Assembly (NCBI GenBank): GCA_021202495.1
Contig: JAJQCX010000165.1
Coordinates: forward strand, 1-7,854
DNA: 7,854 nt
Reading direction: 5' to 3'
DNA from: Clostridia bacterium
Lineage (GTDB): Bacteria > Bacillota > Clostridia > UMGS1883
Position numbers and translations under genes: made by a program
Shown here: positions 5,431 through 7,854 of the stretch, piece by piece
How positions within the stretch are numbered: the first letter of the stretch is position 1
Layout of the letters: each line of letters begins with the position of its first letter
Notes under the pieces: generated by a model
Seen by the model: the letters and a program-made list of their open reading frames with translations, nothing else
Told to the model about the DNA's origin: nothing
Databases searched by the model: none

Positions 5431-7770
5431 GAGAGATTAGAGCTGAATGTTGATAGGGGTTGGATGTTTTACGCGGGAGACGCGCCTGTTCAGTATGCGA
5501 TAAAGGCGGGCTGCACAGGCGGGCTGACCGTGTGCGACAAGCGCAAAAACGGCGAATGGACTGAGATTGCGTATAATGACCGTGAGGTTGAGGTAAAGCT
5601 TGACAGGCGGCTTGTGCGTGAGGTAAATCTTCCGCACGACTGGATTGTCGGCGGAGACTTTGCGAAAAAGGAGTGGGACGCGCAGGGTTATTTGCCGACC
5701 GGCGTGGGCTGTTACAGAAAGGAATTTGACGTTCCCGAGGAGTACCGCGGGAAAAGAGTTTCGATTGAATTTGACGGTGTGTCGCGCAATTCTACCGTTT
5801 GGGTGAACGGGCATTTGATAGGCGAGCATTTTTCGGGCTATACGTCGTTTTCGTATGACATTTCGGAATATTTAAAATACGGCGACGAGGGGACAAATTG
5901 CATTTTCGTAAAGGTGAGAGCCGATGTTTACGAGGGCTGGTGGTACGAAGGCGCGGGCATTTACAGGCATACATATTTGACCGTGACGGACAAGCTGGCG
6001 GTCAAAAAGTGGGGCACGTTTGTCACAACGCCGTTTATTACCCAAGACGAGGCGGAAATTAAGATTGAGACCGAGATTGTGAACGATTATGAGGAGGCAA
6101 AGAGAGCCGTTATCGAGACGACGATTTTTACTCCCGACGGCGTTGAAGCGGCGCAGGTTTCGGAGGAATTTGACGTTGAGGCGATAGACGAGAAAAAGAT
6201 AACGCAGCGATTGACGGTGAAAAAGCCCGAGCTTTGGGACATCGACAGCCCCAAGCTTTACACGGCGGAGACGATAATCATGGAAAACGGCGAGGTTATC
6301 GACACATACACGACGACGTTCGGCATAAGAAGCGCGGAATTTACGAAAGAGGGCTTTTTCTTGAACGGGCGGCACGTTGACATAAAGGGAACGTGCAACC
6401 ATCAGGATTTTGCGGGCGTGGGCGTGGCGCTGCCCGACAGCATAAACGAGTTTAAGATAAGAAAGCTCAAGGAGATGGGTTCAAACGCATATCGCTGCTC
6501 TCACCATCCGCCGACGCCGGAGCTGCTTGACGCGTGCGACAGGCTGGGTATGCTCGTGATGGACGAGAACAGAAAGCTCGACTGCACCGAGCGCGGAGTG
6601 AGCGATTTGAAGGCGCTGATACTGCGCGACCGCAACCACCCGAGCGTTGTTATCTGGTGTCTCGATAACGAGGAGGTCATTTTGGGCTCGCTTACGGGAA
6701 AGCGCATTGAAACGCGCCAGCGGGCGATTGCGCACAAGCTTGACCCGACGCGCCCGACGACGGTTGCGATGAACCGCGGATATAACGAAAATAATTACAA
6801 CGAATGCATGGACATAACGGGCTACAATTACGGGCAGCGAAACGATCAATATTTTAAGGATTTGGAAAATTACCCGGAGCGGCTGACGATATGCACGGAG
6901 AGCACGTCGAGCACGACGACGCGCGGAGTTTATGCGGAGGACGAGGTGCGCGGTTATTGCTCGTCGTATGAGACGCACCTTGCGTCATGGTGCTGCACGC
7001 ACGAAAAATCGTGGATGGACTATAAGTCGCATCCGCAGCTTACGGGCATATTTGTATGGACGGGGTTTGACTATCGCGGAGAGCCGACGCCGTATGCGTG
7101 GCCGTGCATAAATTCGCATTTCGGAATTATGGACACATGCGGACTGCCGAAGGATGCGTATTATTACTACAAATCCGTGTGGACGGATGAGCCGATGATT
7201 CATTTTCTGCCGCACTGGGATTTGAAAAACGAGGGCGAAAACGTTTGCGTGAGAGTTTTCACAAACTGCGACAGCGTGGAAATTGTTTTAAACGGCAAAT
7301 CCATGGGCGAAAAGCAAATGATTAAGTATGCACACGTCGATTTTGACATTCCGTATGAAAAGGGCGAGATAAAGGCTATCGGCAAGATAGACGGCGAAAA
7401 GGTGTGCGAGATGGTACGCAGAACGACTAAGGGTGCGTATAGGGTGGTTTTGGAGCCTGACAGAACGGCGATGAAGCCCGACGGGTGCGACGCGGTTGTG
7501 ATATACGCGCACATCGAGGACGAGGACGGAAACAGAGTGCCCTGCGCCGATAACGAGGTCAATTTTGCGGCGGAAGGCGCGAGGATAATCGGCGTCGGAA
7601 ACGGCGATCCGTCAAGCCACGAAAGCGACAAGGCGCAAAAGAGGAGAGCCTTTAACGGAAGCTGCATGGCGATAATCCAGGCGGACAATGCGGGTGAGGT
7701 GCGCTTTAAGGCGGAAGCCGTGGGGCTTATAGGCGCAGAAGTTGTGATAGACGCGAAAGAGGAAGATTAA
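5428..7770 (+). CDS. Glycoside hydrolase family 2 enzyme, DUF4982 type, probable beta-galactosidase
   Basis: Exo-acting retaining glycosidase of 780 residues without signal peptide, so it acts on imported sugars in the cytoplasm. Domains: GH2 sugar-binding jelly roll (about 1-190, with LPHDW 68-72, GYLPTGVG and GWWYEGAGIYRH 170-181), immunoglobulin-like domain (about 190-305), TIM barrel (about 308-590, with MDENR 378-382 and RDRNHPS 400-406), DUF4982 (about 591-660, with PHW 595-597 and LNGKS around 621-625) and a C-terminal GH2 C5-like domain (about 672-775). The acid/base is E415 in the NE pair, and the probable nucleophile is E491 in the TEST..TTTRG motif. The barrel has NSHFG from N562, not the NxK carboxylate-binding motif of beta-glucuronidases, so a neutral galactoside is the likelier substrate; the exact sugar cannot be told. 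It has no own promoter and lies behind the HPr terminator, suggesting read-through. It is rich in cysteine (over 20) for a cytosolic enzyme. Confidence 0.9.
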   Translation: MERLELNVDRGWMFYAGDAPVQYAIKAGCTGGLTVCDKRKNGEWTEIAYNDREVEVKLDRRLVREVNLPHDWIVGGDFAKKEWDAQGYLPTGVGCYRKEFDVPEEYRGKRVSIEFDGVSRNSTVWVNGHLIGEHFSGYTSFSYDISEYLKYGDEGTNCIFVKVRADVYEGWWYEGAGIYRHTYLTVTDKLAVKKWGTFVTTPFITQDEAEIKIETEIVNDYEEAKRAVIETTIFTPDGVEAAQVSEEFDVEAIDEKKITQRLTVKKPELWDIDSPKLYTAETIIMENGEVIDTYTTTFGIRSAEFTKEGFFLNGRHVDIKGTCNHQDFAGVGVALPDSINEFKIRKLKEMGSNAYRCSHHPPTPELLDACDRLGMLVMDENRKLDCTERGVSDLKALILRDRNHPSVVIWCLDNEEVILGSLTGKRIETRQRAIAHKLDPTRPTTVAMNRGYNENNYNECMDITGYNYGQRNDQYFKDLENYPERLTICTESTSSTTTRGVYAEDEVRGYCSSYETHLASWCCTHEKSWMDYKSHPQLTGIFVWTGFDYRGEPTPYAWPCINSHFGIMDTCGLPKDAYYYYKSVWTDEPMIHFLPHWDLKNEGENVCVRVFTNCDSVEIVLNGKSMGEKQMIKYAHVDFDIPYEKGEIKAIGKIDGEKVCEMVRRTTKGAYRVVLEPDRTAMKPDGCDAVVIYAHIEDEDGNRVPCADNEVNFAAEGARIIGVGNGDPSSHESDKAQKRRAFNGSCMAIIQADNAGEVRFKAEAVGLIGAEVVIDAKEED

Positions 7771-7801
7771 GTATATTAAAAAAGGGGCGCACATGTGTGA
7801 A

Positions 7802-7854
7802 TGAACTGCATCCCGTCAAGAGGACAATGAAATAATATAAAATTTTCTATGAGA
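7802..7854. mobile_element. Possible outer end of an IS3-type insertion sequence
   Basis: The string TGAACTGCATCCCGTCAAG (7802-7820) followed by AGGACA resembles, from memory, the terminal inverted repeats of IS3/IS150-type elements in Firmicutes, which begin with TG and often carry TGCACCCC followed by AAGT-GACA. An ATG at 7849 could begin a transposase orfA but has no ribosome binding site in view and is cut by the window edge. The other end, target duplication and transposase are not visible, so this is a weak call. Between the GH2 stop and this point lie only an A-run and the palindrome CACATGTG (7790-7797). Confidence 0.3.

Noticed and set aside
7081..7200. Beta-glucuronidase assignment for the GH2 enzyme
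   Set aside because: The NxK carboxylate-binding motif is absent; the corresponding part reads NSHFG, as in DUF4982-type galactosidases.
7801..7830. Mini-gene of nine codons starting at ATG 7801
   Set aside because: There is no ribosome binding site or promoter, and it coincides with the possible IS end; it is most likely chance.

Overview
The window looks like a chromosomal segment of an anaerobic, fermentative Firmicute, probably a gut-type clostridium. The reasons are a monomeric [FeFe] hydrogenase of the group B type, an HPr with both His15 and the HPr-kinase site Ser46, a SNF2/SWIM gene pair like Bacillus ywqA-ywqB, strong AGGAGG-type ribosome binding sites and TTGACA-type sigma-A promoters. 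All five genes lie on the + strand, and their coding strand is visibly richer in G than in C, which suits leading-strand genes. No rRNA, tRNA or CRISPR array is visible, and no gap exceeds about 170 bases.

Layout. (1) 36-3379: a promoter drives a two-gene operon of a SNF2-family ATPase/helicase (99-2666) and a small SWIM zinc-finger protein (2672-3379), five bases apart. (2) 3385-4925: a new promoter and a single gene for a ferredoxin-type, multi-cluster [FeFe] hydrogenase. (3) 4926-5088: an AT-rich gap with a clear promoter and a palindrome near the predicted transcription start. (4) 5089-5358: HPr, followed by a compact hairpin terminator with a GAAA loop (5382-5407). (5) 5428-7770: a cytoplasmic glycoside hydrolase family 2 enzyme of the DUF4982-containing beta-galactosidase type, with a strong ribosome binding site but no room for its own promoter after the terminator. 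(6) 7771-7854: a short tail that may hold the outer end of an IS3-type insertion sequence.

The genes form three or four transcription units and not one pathway. HPr and the GH2 enzyme fit together as sugar uptake/regulation and sugar breakdown. The hydrogenase disposes of, or recovers, reducing power from fermentation. The SNF2/SWIM pair is a nucleic-acid transaction module whose precise role is unknown. I found no convincing previously undescribed multi-gene system. The points most worth a second look are the residue changes in the hydrogenase proton path, the terminator between HPr and the GH2 gene, the SNF2/SWIM pair, and the possible IS end at the right edge.
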